Below are positions 1 to 8,436 of a stretch of DNA of 64,000 bases, in pieces. The position numbers were made by a program, and so were the translations under genes. The DNA is from Alicycliphilus denitrificans K601. Lineage in GTDB: Bacteria; Pseudomonadota; Gammaproteobacteria; Burkholderiales; Burkholderiaceae_C. Each line of letters opens with the position of its first letter. Within the stretch, counting starts at the first letter, position 1. The stretch is taken from positions 2,001,001 to 2,065,000 of the forward strand of contig NC_015422.1 of the NCBI RefSeq assembly GCF_000204645.1. Reading direction: 5' to 3'. Below the pieces are notes generated by a model. The model searched no databases. It was not told the origin of the DNA and worked only from the letters and a program-made list of their open reading frames with translations.

Positions 1-94
1 ACCCAAGCTGTTCCTTCAACCCACGCGGGGGTTCCACACCTTCCCCGCCTTGGGTCGGGTGTGTCTCCGCCTCTTTGTTCTCAGGAGATTCACC

Positions 95-649
95 ATGACC
101 ACTTCCACCGACAAGTCCTACTTCGACCTGCACATCACCGGACTCGGGTATCTCAATCGCATCCGCGAAGTGAAGCCCAAGAAAGGCGATGCGTTCCTGG
201 CCTGCGACATCGCAGCGCTCAACGGCCCCAGCGATGACGTGGCCTACGTGCGTTTCGACACGCGCGTCTCGGGCTCCGAAGCGCAGCACCTGGTGCGCCG
301 CTGCATCCAAGCGGTCGATGCCGAGAAGAAGGTGATGATCGGCTTCCGCCTGGGCGACCTGTGGGCCGACACCTTCACCTACTCCAAGGGCAAGCGTGCC
401 GGCGAGCAGGGGGTGAGCTTCAAGGCCCGCCTGCTGTTCGTCAGTTGGATCAAGGTCGACGGCAAGCTCGTCTACAAGGCCGAGCCCAAGCCGACCGACG
501 CCGACGACCGCGACGTGCGCAACACGGATGTCCCTGCGACTTCCGCCGAGCCGCAAGCCGCTGCGTCCGAGCCCGCCAGGCCCGCCGCCGAAGCTGCCGA
601 CGAAGCCACTGCCGATGCCCCCGCATTGGAAGTTGCCGAGTCGTTCTGA
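95..649 (+). CDS. STY4534-family ICE replication protein (DUF3577)
   Basis: The 184-residue product matches the DUF3577 / STY4534 family of ICE proteins. The N-terminal two thirds are conserved (it begins MTTSTDKSYFDLHITGLGYL), and the last 50 residues are a low-complexity Ala/Glu/Pro tail. The start is the ATG at 95 behind an AGGAG at 83-87; an earlier in-frame GTG lacks such a site. Family members are annotated as ICE replication proteins by genome context, but no activity can be read from the sequence. It opens the ICE maintenance block and is followed by a terminator-like hairpin. I am confident of the family and not of the function. Confidence 0.85.
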   Translation: MTTSTDKSYFDLHITGLGYLNRIREVKPKKGDAFLACDIAALNGPSDDVAYVRFDTRVSGSEAQHLVRRCIQAVDAEKKVMIGFRLGDLWADTFTYSKGKRAGEQGVSFKARLLFVSWIKVDGKLVYKAEPKPTDADDRDVRNTDVPATSAEPQAAASEPARPAAEAADEATADAPALEVAESF

Positions 650-654
650 TCCGC

Positions 655-687
655 AAGGCCCCGACTCTGAATTGAGTCCGGGGCCTT
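655..687 (+). terminator. Rho-independent terminator after DUF3577 gene
   Basis: The arms AAGGCCCCGACTC and GAGTCCGGGGCCTT flank a 6-nt loop and pair with one bulge. A pyrimidine-rich GTCTTCTCCC follows. It lies 6 bases after the stop codon. Confidence 0.65.
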
Positions 688-769
688 GTCTTCTCCCACT
701 CGCGTGCGCATGCGACCGTCGCCATGACGGCCGTGTGCGTGATCGCAGCTTCGTCCGCAGGAGTTCTTC

Positions 770-1399
770 ATGATCACCATTCCCGGCCAATTGGCCATCA
801 AGACCATCCACGGCCGCAACGGCGACTTCAACGTCGGGCGCCTTGCGACCTCCATCGGCGAGTTCGTCGTGAAGAACGCCGAGCTCGACCAGTACGCCGA
901 AGGCAAGTACGAGGGCGATTTCGCCATCGCGGAGATTCGCCCGTCCACGTACAGCGCCAACGGCCGCATGGTCATCGAGATCCGCGCCCTCCTGGGTGGG
1001 ATGACTTTGTCCAACATCGACGCCCTGAGCCGTGACGACGCCCGCCGGCTGAGTCCGCAGGAAGTCGATCCGATCGACGAGGAAGCGCAGACCGCCACGC
1101 CGACGCCGACGACCGCCCCCAAGGCGGCCGGCCGGAAGAAGGCGCGCAGCTCGCGCGACCCGCTGGTCGATACCACGCCGTTCGGCAGCGAGCCGGCTGC
1201 TGCGTCTGCCGAGGCTACGGCCCATGCGGACGACGACGGCGACGCGGCGCTGTTCGGCACACTCTGGCCGCTGGGCGATGTCGTCAAGCTCGATGCCACC
1301 GTGGATCGGCGCGTGCTGCGCCAGCAGCGCGACCGCCTCGGCGACCTGGGCTACGAGTTCGCTCCGCTGTCCCAGGACTGGCACCTCGCCAGGGTCTGA
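770..1399 (+). CDS. DUF3275 family ICE protein
   Basis: This 209-residue protein belongs to the DUF3275 family, which sits beside DUF3577 in PAGI-2/ICEclc-type elements. Residues 1-100 form the conserved part (GQLAIKTIHGRNGDFNVGRL near the N-terminus). An Ala/Thr/Pro linker around residues 105-155 separates it from a second conserved C-terminal segment ending in SQDWHLARV. The start is chosen from the GCAGGAG box 9 bases upstream. No enzymatic motif is visible. The linker suggests two modules. Confidence 0.85.
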   Translation: MITIPGQLAIKTIHGRNGDFNVGRLATSIGEFVVKNAELDQYAEGKYEGDFAIAEIRPSTYSANGRMVIEIRALLGGMTLSNIDALSRDDARRLSPQEVDPIDEEAQTATPTPTTAPKAAGRKKARSSRDPLVDTTPFGSEPAAASAEATAHADDDGDAALFGTLWPLGDVVKLDATVDRRVLRQQRDRLGDLGYEFAPLSQDWHLARV

Positions 1400-1441
1400 T
1401 CCCATCGCCATTTCACGCCGCATGCCTGCGGCTTTCCACCA

Positions 1442-1467
1442 CCCGCCGGGGATCCTTCCCCGGCGGG
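1442..1467 (+). other. Perfect GC hairpin between genes
   Basis: Arms CCCGCCGGGGA and TCCCCGGCGGG (11 bp, perfect) enclose TCCT. No strong T-run follows. It lies 42 bases after the DUF3275 stop and 34 bases before the next ATG, so it could end transcription of one gene, sit in the leader of the next, or both. Confidence 0.6.
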
Positions 1468-1500
1468 AGGACTCCGGCCCTTTCTCACAGGAGTCATTCC

Positions 1501-1893
1501 ATGGGCTGGACATTCGTTCGATTGACGCGCGATCAGTTGATCCGCGAGCTGACCGCAACCGAGGAAACCGAGCGGTCGTGCAGTGAGGTCATCGACCACA
1601 CGCTGGTCGGCAACGTACTGTGGACGGTGGTGCGCGTCACCGCCAAGCAGGCCGGTGTCCTGGGTCTCGCACCCGGCGAGTCGGCCACCTTGATCGGCTG
1701 CCATCTGCTGGAAAGCGAGGGCCGCGAATGGGGCTACAAGTTCCTGGTCGAGGCCGAGCACCCGTACTACTACTCGTGCCCGCTGCGCTATCTCGACATG
1801 GCGCCGCAGCGCTGCGCCACCTGGCGCGCAAGGGTGCATGCCTTCCACCAGCAGCCGACGCGCAAAGCGGCCGGCGATGCAGCCACCGAGTGA
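1501..1893 (+). CDS. Hypothetical ICE protein, 130 aa
   Basis: The product begins MGWTFVRLTRDQLIRELTAT. I cannot assign it to a named family with confidence; proteins of this look recur in the same slot of related ICEs. The start follows CAGGAG with a normal 8-base spacing. It has no signal peptide or membrane segment. There is a Tyr-rich stretch (EAEHPYYYSCPLRYLDMAP) near residues 82-100. The next gene starts 8 bases after its stop, so the two are probably co-translated. Confidence 0.7.
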   Translation: MGWTFVRLTRDQLIRELTATEETERSCSEVIDHTLVGNVLWTVVRVTAKQAGVLGLAPGESATLIGCHLLESEGREWGYKFLVEAEHPYYYSCPLRYLDMAPQRCATWRARVHAFHQQPTRKAAGDAATE

Positions 1894-1900
1894 GGCGCAC

Positions 1901-2170
1901 ATGGATACCCTCCTGTCGTCCTTGCCGCCCAAGCTGCTTCGCTTCGTCGAAGACCAGTTGGCCAACAACGAGGTTTCCGACGACGACGAACTGCGCGAGC
2001 ACTTCATCGCCAACGGCCTGAGCGAAGAACAGGCGTGGCAGGCACTGACCTACCGCGCGCTGTACCTGCGACACGTCTTCCTCGACGGCTTCACGCCGAT
2101 CCTCAAAGGCCAGGAAGCGCTTTGCTTCAACCCGCACAGCCGCGGCTGGGAGCCGGTTCCGAACCCATAG
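1901..2170 (+). CDS. Small acidic hypothetical ICE protein, 89 aa
   Basis: An 89-residue acidic protein beginning MDTLLSSLPPKLLRFVEDQL. It looks helical and soluble and has no recognised domain. ATG 1901 was chosen because it follows GTGAGG and leaves a short gap after the preceding gene; an in-frame ATG at 1877 would add eight residues and overlap that gene. A terminator-like hairpin follows at 2212. Confidence 0.65.
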   Translation: MDTLLSSLPPKLLRFVEDQLANNEVSDDDELREHFIANGLSEEQAWQALTYRALYLRHVFLDGFTPILKGQEALCFNPHSRGWEPVPNP

Positions 2171-2211
2171 GCCGGCCTTCACGCGGCGCACTTCTTCATC
2201 CCTTTCATCAG

Positions 2212-2235
2212 GCCCTGTTCAGCAGGGCTTTTCTT
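2212..2235 (+). terminator. Rho-independent terminator
   Basis: Stem GCCCTG / CAGGGC with a 5-nt loop, followed by TTTTCTTCG. It separates the 89-aa gene from the DUF932 gene. Confidence 0.6.
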
Positions 2236-2307
2236 CGTCCTACGCAATCGCGCGCATCCGGCCTCGGCCGCTGGATGCCGATTGCTCCATTCCGCAAGGA
2301 GATCATC

Positions 2308-3135
2308 ATGCAACTCGCATCTCGCTTCGCCCCTCGTTCCCCGGTGCTGCGCGCCGACCATCCGTTGTCGGACGATCAGATTCGCACCGTGGCCCCATCC
2401 ATCTTCGCGGACACCCCGCACGAAAGCCGCTCCGAACGGTACAGTTACATCCCCACGGCGGCTGTGCTGACCGAACTGCGCAGAGAAGGTTTCCAGCCGT
2501 TCATGGTGTGCCAGACCCGCGTGCGACACGAGGATCGCCGCGACTACACCAAGCACATGCTGCGCCTTCGCCACGCCAGCCAGATCAACGGCGCCGAGGC
2601 GAACGAGATCATCCTGCTCAACTCGCACGACGGCACCAGCAGCTACCAGATGCTCGCGGGCATGTTCAGATTCGTCTGCCACAACGGCCTGGTGTGCGGC
2701 GACACCTTCGCCGACGTGCGCGTGCCCCACAAGGGCAACGTCACCGATCACGTGATCGAAGGCGCCTACGAGGTGCTGCACGGCTTCGAGCGCGTGCAGG
2801 ACTCGCGCGACGCCATGCGCGTCATCACCCTCGACGACGGCGAGGCCGAAGTCTTCGCCAGGTCGGCGCTGACCTTGAAGTACGACGAGTCGGGCAAGGC
2901 CTTGCCCATCACGGAGACGCAGATCCTGCGGCCTCGTCGTTTCGACGACAACCGTGCCGATCTTTGGTCGGTCTTCAACCGGGTTCAGGAGAACCTGGTC
3001 AAGGGCGGCCTGACTGGCCGTGCCGCCAACGGGCGCCAGCAGCGCACGCGACCCGTTCAGGGCATCGACCAGAACGTCCGGCTCAACCGGGCGCTTTGGC
3101 TGCTCGCGGATGGCCTGCGTCAGCTCAAAGCCTGA
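2308..3135 (+). CDS. DUF932 domain-containing protein
   Basis: This 275-residue protein is a DUF932 family member, a fold common on phages, plasmids and ICEs and of unknown biochemical role. Conserved elements include the SERYSYIPTAAVL segment near residue 43, the LLNSHDGTSSYQM block near residue 105 and a C-terminal Arg-rich tail with QNVRLNRALWLLADGLRQLK. The start is ATG 2308 after AAGGAG; the upstream in-frame extension has no ribosome site. A second, truncated DUF932 5' end is present at 45800, fused to a resolvase, and comes from a different but related backbone. Confidence 0.9.
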   Translation: MQLASRFAPRSPVLRADHPLSDDQIRTVAPSIFADTPHESRSERYSYIPTAAVLTELRREGFQPFMVCQTRVRHEDRRDYTKHMLRLRHASQINGAEANEIILLNSHDGTSSYQMLAGMFRFVCHNGLVCGDTFADVRVPHKGNVTDHVIEGAYEVLHGFERVQDSRDAMRVITLDDGEAEVFARSALTLKYDESGKALPITETQILRPRRFDDNRADLWSVFNRVQENLVKGGLTGRAANGRQQRTRPVQGIDQNVRLNRALWLLADGLRQLKA

Positions 3136-3142
3136 CCCACAA

Positions 3143-3180
3143 GCGGATCGTGCCTCGCGGCATGGTCCGCTTTTTCTTTG
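3143..3180 (+). terminator. Rho-independent terminator after DUF932
   Basis: Outer stem GCGGA/TCCGC and inner stem TGCC/GGCA are separated by a small internal loop and followed by TTTTTCTTTG. It lies directly after the DUF932 stop. Confidence 0.7.
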
Positions 3181-3635
3181 GCGGCGCTGTGCTGCCAGCG
3201 CACGGCGCACCATTCGGCTCGGTCTAACCCTGATGCGCTAACCCGTTACCCACGTGACAATTGTGGTTCGACTGCATACCTCCCTGGCTTTTCCTCCCTG
3301 AGCCAAGCAGTCATTTTTGCAGCCTCGGTGTTCCCGGGGCGGTTTTCTTTTGTGGCCGTCCTTCCAGGCCGCGGGCGATGCGCCAGCGCAAACAGGGTTG
3401 GACGCTGGGTCGGTTTTCCGCTCCCGCTGTAGGCGCACCTTGGCGCAGGCTATGTCCCATGTCCGTCGGCGTTGCCGACAACATGCCCAGGTAGTCCAGA
3501 CCTTCAAGGCTACGGTGCGTTGCGACGCACGGTCTGATTCTTCACCACGACGCTCACCGCGTCTTCTTCCATCCCCCTGGGGCAGTGACTGCCCTCGCGG
3601 GTGATGCTGTCTCCGCTCACTTCGAGGACATCACC
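3181..3635. other. Intergenic stretch without a supported gene
   Basis: About 455 bases. The open frames here overlap in several phases and none has a ribosome site or recognisable family. The last part holds a GC dyad near 3572-3591 (GGGCAG/CTGCCC) and a Shine-Dalgarno-like GAGGACATCACC before the next ATG. I see no promoter that I would defend. Confidence 0.5.
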
Positions 3636-4292
3636 ATGCCTGCACCTTCTTCCCCCAAGACGCTCTATCGCATCGACGAATGCCCCGACCTGATGGCCGA
3701 TGGCGTCGTCGGTGACGAGAACGGCAACCTGGTCTTCATCTCCCTCTGGGCGCGCGACACCGCCGTCCAGGAATTCCTGGCCCGCCTCACCCTGGGCCGG
3801 GACGAACAGGGACTGGATCAGTTCCACGTCATCACCGAGCAGGGCGCCAGCATCCCGGTCTTCGTCGGCAACGTCGAGAACCTGGAGAAACGCAGCGCAC
3901 GCGCCTACCGGCGCACGCTGTTCGGCTCGCTGACCAACATCTGGCTGTTCGATCGGCGCTGCGTCAAACCCGACAAGGCCAACGCCAGCGCACTGGCGCT
4001 CCTGCCTCGCGATTCCACGCACCGGCTCGACCGGCTGTGGACGCTGGTGCGGGACACGTGCCCGCTGCCGCTTCTCGATCCCTGGCGCGACAGCGTGCTG
4101 GAACTGCTGCAGGCGAAGTCGATGCTGACGCGCCTGCCGTTCGCCCTCGGGCCTCTGGAAGGCCATCGGCTCGCCATTGACGTGCCGACGCTGACCGAGG
4201 TGCTGGGCGGCCTGATCCGCAGCGGCGCGCTCGTCGGCGGCGCACCCGCCAGCCGCACCCCCTCGGCGCAACCGCTCGAAGCGGTGGCTTGA
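3636..4292 (+). CDS. Hypothetical ICE protein, 218 aa
   Basis: I do not recognise this protein family. It begins MPAPSSPKTLYRIDECPDLM and has no signal peptide, membrane segment or catalytic motif that I can see. Its position between DUF932 and the DUF6094 gene, and the same leader style as its neighbours (GC dyad, then GAGGACATCACC before ATG), mark it as part of the ICE maintenance block. ATG 3636 has the ribosome site; the upstream frame extension does not. Confidence 0.65.
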   Translation: MPAPSSPKTLYRIDECPDLMADGVVGDENGNLVFISLWARDTAVQEFLARLTLGRDEQGLDQFHVITEQGASIPVFVGNVENLEKRSARAYRRTLFGSLTNIWLFDRRCVKPDKANASALALLPRDSTHRLDRLWTLVRDTCPLPLLDPWRDSVLELLQAKSMLTRLPFALGPLEGHRLAIDVPTLTEVLGGLIRSGALVGGAPASRTPSAQPLEAVA

Positions 4293-4359
4293 GGTTCCTT
4301 CACCGGACATGCACGCGCGCATGTCCGCATCCCTTCATCTTCAATGCCAGGAGATTCCC

Positions 4360-5475
4360 ATGGCCCTTATGTTCCCGCGGCTCGCCCGCAACTTCGTCAA
4401 GAACGGGTACTTCCCCACGGATGAACCCACGCTCGAAAGAGCACTCACCGCACTGGCGCCCGCCGAGGCCTCGGCCGGGCCGCTGTGCATCCTCGATCCC
4501 TGCGCCGGCGAAGGCGTGGCGATCGCCGAAGCCGCGCACGCCCTCGGGCGCGAGCAGGTCCGGGCCTTCGCCGTCGAGTACGAGGCCGAGCGCGCACGCC
4601 ATGCCCGGCAACTGGTCGATCGCTGCATCCACGGCGACCTGATGGACACACTGATCAGCCGGCAGAGCTTCGGCCTGCTGTGGCTCAACCCGCCGTATGG
4701 CGACCTGTCCAAGGACACCAACGGCAACGTCGGCTACCAGGGCCAGGGCCGCGCTCGGCTGGAAAAGCTGTTCTATCAGAAGGCGCTGCCGCTGTTGCAG
4801 TACGGCGGCGTGCTGATCTACATCGTCCCGCACTACGTGCTCGACGCCGAGCTGGTCGGATGGCTGACCCGGCACTTCGCCGAGTTGCGCATCTACCGCG
4901 CGGTGGACACGCAGTTCAAGCAGGTCGTGATCTTCGGTCGCAAGGTTCGCCAGCGCGACCAGGCATCGGACTCTGTCAAGGCCACGCGCGCGCTGCTGCT
5001 GCAGATAGGTCTTGGCGACGCCGAAGCGGAAGAGCTGCCAGTCGAATGGCCGTTCCTGCCCTACACGGTGCCTGCCACGGCCGAGCCGGAGCACTTCTAC
5101 CGCGTGACGATGGAGCCCGAGCAGTTCGCCGAGGAAGTCGGCCGACTGCAAGGGCTCTGGCCGACGCTCGACACGCACCTGGGCGCCGCGCAGCAGTCGC
5201 TGCGGTCCCCGGCGCGGGGTTTATCGCATTGGCATCTCGCCTTGGCACTCGCCGCAGGTGCGATCTCCGGAGTGGTGAAGTCCAAGACGGGCCGCGTGCT
5301 CGTCGTCAAAGGCGACACCCACAAGGAGAAGACCTTGCACACGGAGTACACCGAGCGCGACGACGGTTCCGTGGCCGAGACGCGCATCCTGACCGACAAG
5401 TTCGTGCCGGTCATCCGCGCCTGGGACATGACACCGGGCTCGCCGACCTGCGGTGAGGTGCTGACCATCCGCTGA
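4360..5475 (+). CDS. DUF6094 protein, SAM methyltransferase-like
   Basis: The 371-residue product has a class I methyltransferase layout. A motif I-like DPCAGEG lies near residues 48-54, and an NPPY motif typical of N6-adenine and related amino-methyltransferases lies near residue 110. A long C-terminal part without obvious motifs follows. This matches DUF6094 proteins of ICEs. DNA methylation is a reasonable inference but the target is unknown. The start follows CAGGAG at 4349-4354. It is immediately upstream of a small plasmid-type gene and the helicase, so a modification or anti-restriction role is possible. Confidence 0.8.
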   Translation: MALMFPRLARNFVKNGYFPTDEPTLERALTALAPAEASAGPLCILDPCAGEGVAIAEAAHALGREQVRAFAVEYEAERARHARQLVDRCIHGDLMDTLISRQSFGLLWLNPPYGDLSKDTNGNVGYQGQGRARLEKLFYQKALPLLQYGGVLIYIVPHYVLDAELVGWLTRHFAELRIYRAVDTQFKQVVIFGRKVRQRDQASDSVKATRALLLQIGLGDAEAEELPVEWPFLPYTVPATAEPEHFYRVTMEPEQFAEEVGRLQGLWPTLDTHLGAAQQSLRSPARGLSHWHLALALAAGAISGVVKSKTGRVLVVKGDTHKEKTLHTEYTERDDGSVAETRILTDKFVPVIRAWDMTPGSPTCGEVLTIR

Positions 5476-5528
5476 TCGCTGTTCCCTGACGGTTCGCCGT
5501 CGTTTCATCCACCACTCATCCACCCAAC

Positions 5529-5562
5529 GGGGCCATCTCACCCCGCCGGGTGTCGTGGCCCC
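5529..5562 (+). other. Two-part GC stem-loop leader
   Basis: Outer arms GGGGCCA/TGGCCCC enclose an inner stem CACCC/GGGTG with a CGCC loop. CTCTTTC follows, then an AAGGAG ribosome site and ATG at 5587. It may terminate the preceding transcript or act in the leader of the next gene. Confidence 0.55.
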
Positions 5563-5586
5563 TCTTTCATCCGAAGGAGTAACACC

Positions 5587-5892
5587 ATGGCACTCGCAGT
5601 TCTCAACGTGGCGTCGCAAGCACGCTTTGCCCCCGGGCACCTGGTCATGACCTGCGGCATCGACGCGCTGGTCCGGCAGGGCCGGCTCAACCCGACCCCG
5701 TACCTCTGCCGCCATCTCAATGGCGATTGGGGAGATCTCGACGACAGCGACCGGCGGCAGAACGATGCCGCGTTGCGCTCCGGCGAGGATCGGCTGTTCT
5801 CGTCCTACCAGGTCGCGCCTGACCTGAAGCTCTGGATCATCACCGAATGGGATCGCAGCGTGACCACGCTGCTGCTGCCCAGCGAATACTGA
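5587..5892 (+). CDS. Plasmid-related hypothetical protein, 101 aa
   Basis: A small soluble protein beginning MALAVLNVASQARFAPGHLV. It resembles short proteins annotated only as plasmid-related in ICEs and conjugative plasmids (GIDALVRQGRLNPTPYLCRH and SVTTLLLPSEY are the recognisable parts). No function is known. The start is fixed by CGAAGGAG 9 bases upstream. It lies between a methyltransferase-like gene and the helicase. Confidence 0.75.
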   Translation: MALAVLNVASQARFAPGHLVMTCGIDALVRQGRLNPTPYLCRHLNGDWGDLDDSDRRQNDAALRSGEDRLFSSYQVAPDLKLWIITEWDRSVTTLLLPSEY

Positions 5893-5936
5893 TCTTCATC
5901 CACCGCGGCCGCGCGCCGCTTCTTTCTTCCCACCAC

Positions 5937-5974
5937 GGGGCATGCCATCGCCCCGCAGGGGGGGTGCATGCCCC
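5937..5974 (+). other. Inverted repeat in helicase leader
   Basis: Arms GGGGCATGC and GCATGCCCC (9 bp, perfect) are separated by 20 bases. ATCTTCTTTGGAGCATCACC and the helicase ATG follow. It has the same arrangement as the other leaders in this block. Confidence 0.5.
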
Positions 5975-5994
5975 ATCTTCTTTGGAGCATCACC

Positions 5995-8277
5995 ATGTCT
6001 CTCGATACCGACGTTGTTCCCGCCGCCCATGGCACGCCCATCCAGGGCGACCTGCTCGAAGCGGCTGCTTCTCCCCTGGCGATGAGCCTTCAGGATTTCG
6101 TTGCCGAGTTCGGCGACGAGCTGCTGGATTCGCTCAACCGCGCCAACCCTCCCGTCTACACCGGCCAGGCCCGGCCGCATCGGCAGCTCGTGCTGGCCAG
6201 TCTCAAGCGCAAGCTGTTCGGCGCGCAAGCCGAGGTGGTGCATGCCGTCACCGAGTTGCTGGCCGACCGCGGCGAACGCGCCGCGATCGTCAATGGCGAG
6301 ATGGGCTGCGGCAAGACGACCGTTGGCATCGCCACGGCGGCCGTGCTGCACGCCGAAGGTTACCGCCGCACGCTGGTCCTCTCACCGCCTCACCTGGTCT
6401 ACAAGTGGCGCCGGGAAATCCAGGAGACCGTGGCCGGCGCGAAGGTCTGGGTGCTCAATGGCCCGGACACGCTGGTCAAGCTCATCAAGCTGCGCGAGCA
6501 GTTGGGCGTGCCGGTACGCGGCCAGGAGTTCTACGTGCTCGGGCGCGTGCGGATGCGCATGGGTTTCCACTGGAAGCCCGTCTTCAACGTGCGGCACACG
6601 AAGCACGGCGAAGTCGGCGCATGCCCGGATTGCGGCCAGGTCATCACCAACCTCGACGGCGAGCCGATCAACCCGGTCGAACTCGAAGCCGAGGACTACC
6701 GCCGCCGGTGCAGCCATTGCGCCGCACCGCTGTGGACGCTGATGCGACCGCGGAGCCTATCCGCCAGCGACCAGTCCACGGCCGTCTTCAAAGCCTTGCA
6801 GCGCATCCCGACCATCGGGGAAGTCACCGCGCAGAAGCTGATGAAGAAGTTCGGCGACGGCTTCCTGGCCTCGATGCTGGGCGACAACATCCACGAGTTC
6901 ATCAACCTCATGGATGCCAAGGGCGAGCTGGTCTTCTCGGATCGTCAGGCGCACCGCATGGAGCGGGCGATGGCGAACATGGAGTTCAGCTTCGGCGAAG
7001 GCGGCTACCAGCCGTCCGAGTTCGTCAAACGCTACCTGCCGCAAGGCACGTTCGATTTGCTCATCGCCGACGAGGCGCACGAGTACAAGAATGGCGGCTC
7101 CGCACAGGGCCAAGCGATGGGGGTGTTGGCAGCCAAGGCACGCAAGACGCTGCTGCTCACCGGCACGCTGATGGGCGGCTACGGCGACGACCTGTTCCAC
7201 CTGCTGTTCCGAGCCCTGCCTGGGCGAATGATCGAAGACGGCTACCGCCCGACCAAGAGCGGCAGCATGACCTCGGCCGCGATGGCGTTCATGAGGGATC
7301 ACGGCATCCTCAAGGACATCTATTCCGAGAGCACGGGCACGGCGCACAAGACGGCCAAGGGCACCAAGGTCTCGGTGCGCACGGTCAAGGCGCCGGGCTT
7401 CGGCCCGAAGGGCGTGCTGCGTTGCGTCCTGCCGTTCACGGTATTCCTCAAGTTGAAGGACATCGGCGGCAACGTGCTGCCGTCCTACGACGAGGAGTTC
7501 CGCGAGGTGGCGATGGACACGGCGCAAGCCGCGGCTTATCGCGATCTGTCGTTTCGTCTGACCTCGGCGCTGAAACAGGCGCTGGCCAAGCGCGACACGA
7601 CGCTGCTCGGTGTGGTCCTCAACGTGCTGCTGGCCTGGCCGGATTGCTGCTTCCGGTCGGAGACGGTGGTGCACCCGCGCACACGCCAGACCTTGGCCTT
7701 CGTTCCGGCTCAGTTCAACGAGCTGGAGGTGATGCCCAAGGAGCGCGAGCTGATCGAGATCTGCAAGCAGGAGAAGGCTGCGGGTCGCAAGACGCTGGTC
7801 TATTCGGTCTACACCGGCACGCGCGACACCACGTCGCGCTTGAAGGTGCTGCTGGAGCAGGAAGGCTTCAAGGTGGCGGTGCTGCGCGCAAGCGTGGATG
7901 CCTCCCGCCGCGAGGACTGGATCGCCGAGCAGTTGGACCGCGGCATCGACGTGCTGATCACGAACCCCGAGCTGGTGAAAACCGGCCTGGACCTGTTGGA
8001 GTTTCCGACGATCGTGTTCATGCAGTCGGGCTACAACGTCTACAGCCTGCAGCAGGCGGCCCGGCGCTCATGGCGCATCGGCCAGAAGCTGCCGGTTCGC
8101 GTGATCTACCTCGGCTACACGGCTTCCTCGCAGATGACCTGCCTGGGGCTGATGGCGCGAAAGATCATGGTCTCGCAGAGCACGTCGGGAGACGTGCCCG
8201 AGTCGGGATTGGACGTGCTGAACCAGGACGGTGATTCCGTCGAGGTGGCACTGGCCCGGCAACTCGTCGCGGCCTGA
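5995..8277 (+). CDS. DEAH-box SNF2-like helicase of the ICE
   Basis: A 760-residue superfamily 2 ATPase. A Walker A motif, GEMGCGKTT, lies at residues 101-109 and the DEAH box at about 359-362. A Cys-rich zinc-ribbon-like insert (CPDCG then CSHC) lies around residues 208-243. The C-terminal half carries the helicase C domain (ITNPELVKTGLDLLEFPTIV and the QQAARRSWRIGQ motif VI typical of SNF2-type enzymes). It probably remodels or unwinds DNA for ICE replication or defence, which is inferred. ATG 5995 follows TTTGGAG; an upstream ATG at 5968 lacks a site. A longer frame on the same strand (5847-8234) is a GC shadow. Confidence 0.9.
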   Translation: MSLDTDVVPAAHGTPIQGDLLEAAASPLAMSLQDFVAEFGDELLDSLNRANPPVYTGQARPHRQLVLASLKRKLFGAQAEVVHAVTELLADRGERAAIVNGEMGCGKTTVGIATAAVLHAEGYRRTLVLSPPHLVYKWRREIQETVAGAKVWVLNGPDTLVKLIKLREQLGVPVRGQEFYVLGRVRMRMGFHWKPVFNVRHTKHGEVGACPDCGQVITNLDGEPINPVELEAEDYRRRCSHCAAPLWTLMRPRSLSASDQSTAVFKALQRIPTIGEVTAQKLMKKFGDGFLASMLGDNIHEFINLMDAKGELVFSDRQAHRMERAMANMEFSFGEGGYQPSEFVKRYLPQGTFDLLIADEAHEYKNGGSAQGQAMGVLAAKARKTLLLTGTLMGGYGDDLFHLLFRALPGRMIEDGYRPTKSGSMTSAAMAFMRDHGILKDIYSESTGTAHKTAKGTKVSVRTVKAPGFGPKGVLRCVLPFTVFLKLKDIGGNVLPSYDEEFREVAMDTAQAAAYRDLSFRLTSALKQALAKRDTTLLGVVLNVLLAWPDCCFRSETVVHPRTRQTLAFVPAQFNELEVMPKERELIEICKQEKAAGRKTLVYSVYTGTRDTTSRLKVLLEQEGFKVAVLRASVDASRREDWIAEQLDRGIDVLITNPELVKTGLDLLEFPTIVFMQSGYNVYSLQQAARRSWRIGQKLPVRVIYLGYTASSQMTCLGLMARKIMVSQSTSGDVPESGLDVLNQDGDSVEVALARQLVAA

Positions 8278-8290
8278 TCCACCCACCCAC

Positions 8291-8325
8291 GCCGGCTGCC
8301 CTTCGGGGCGCCGGCTTCTTTTTTC
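8291..8325 (+). terminator. Rho-independent terminator after helicase
   Basis: Stem GCCGGC/GCCGGC with an inner GCCC/GGGC and a TTCG-containing loop, followed by TTCTTTTTTCC. It separates the maintenance block from the transfer operon. Confidence 0.8.
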
Positions 8326-8436
8326 CGTGCATCGATGGCGCGCGATGAAGTCGGGCGCCTGCCAGTTCCCTTTGTTTGCTGCCCGAACGCTTCGCGGCGG
8401 CGATGGTGAGGGCTCCGTGTTCCAGGGAATTGCCCC

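Noticed and set aside
5847..8234. 795-codon open frame on the plus strand overlapping the helicase
   Set aside because: It is rich in Arg, Gly, Pro and Ala with no motif, while the overlapping frame from 5995 has Walker A, DEAH and helicase C motifs and a ribosome site. It is a high-GC shadow.
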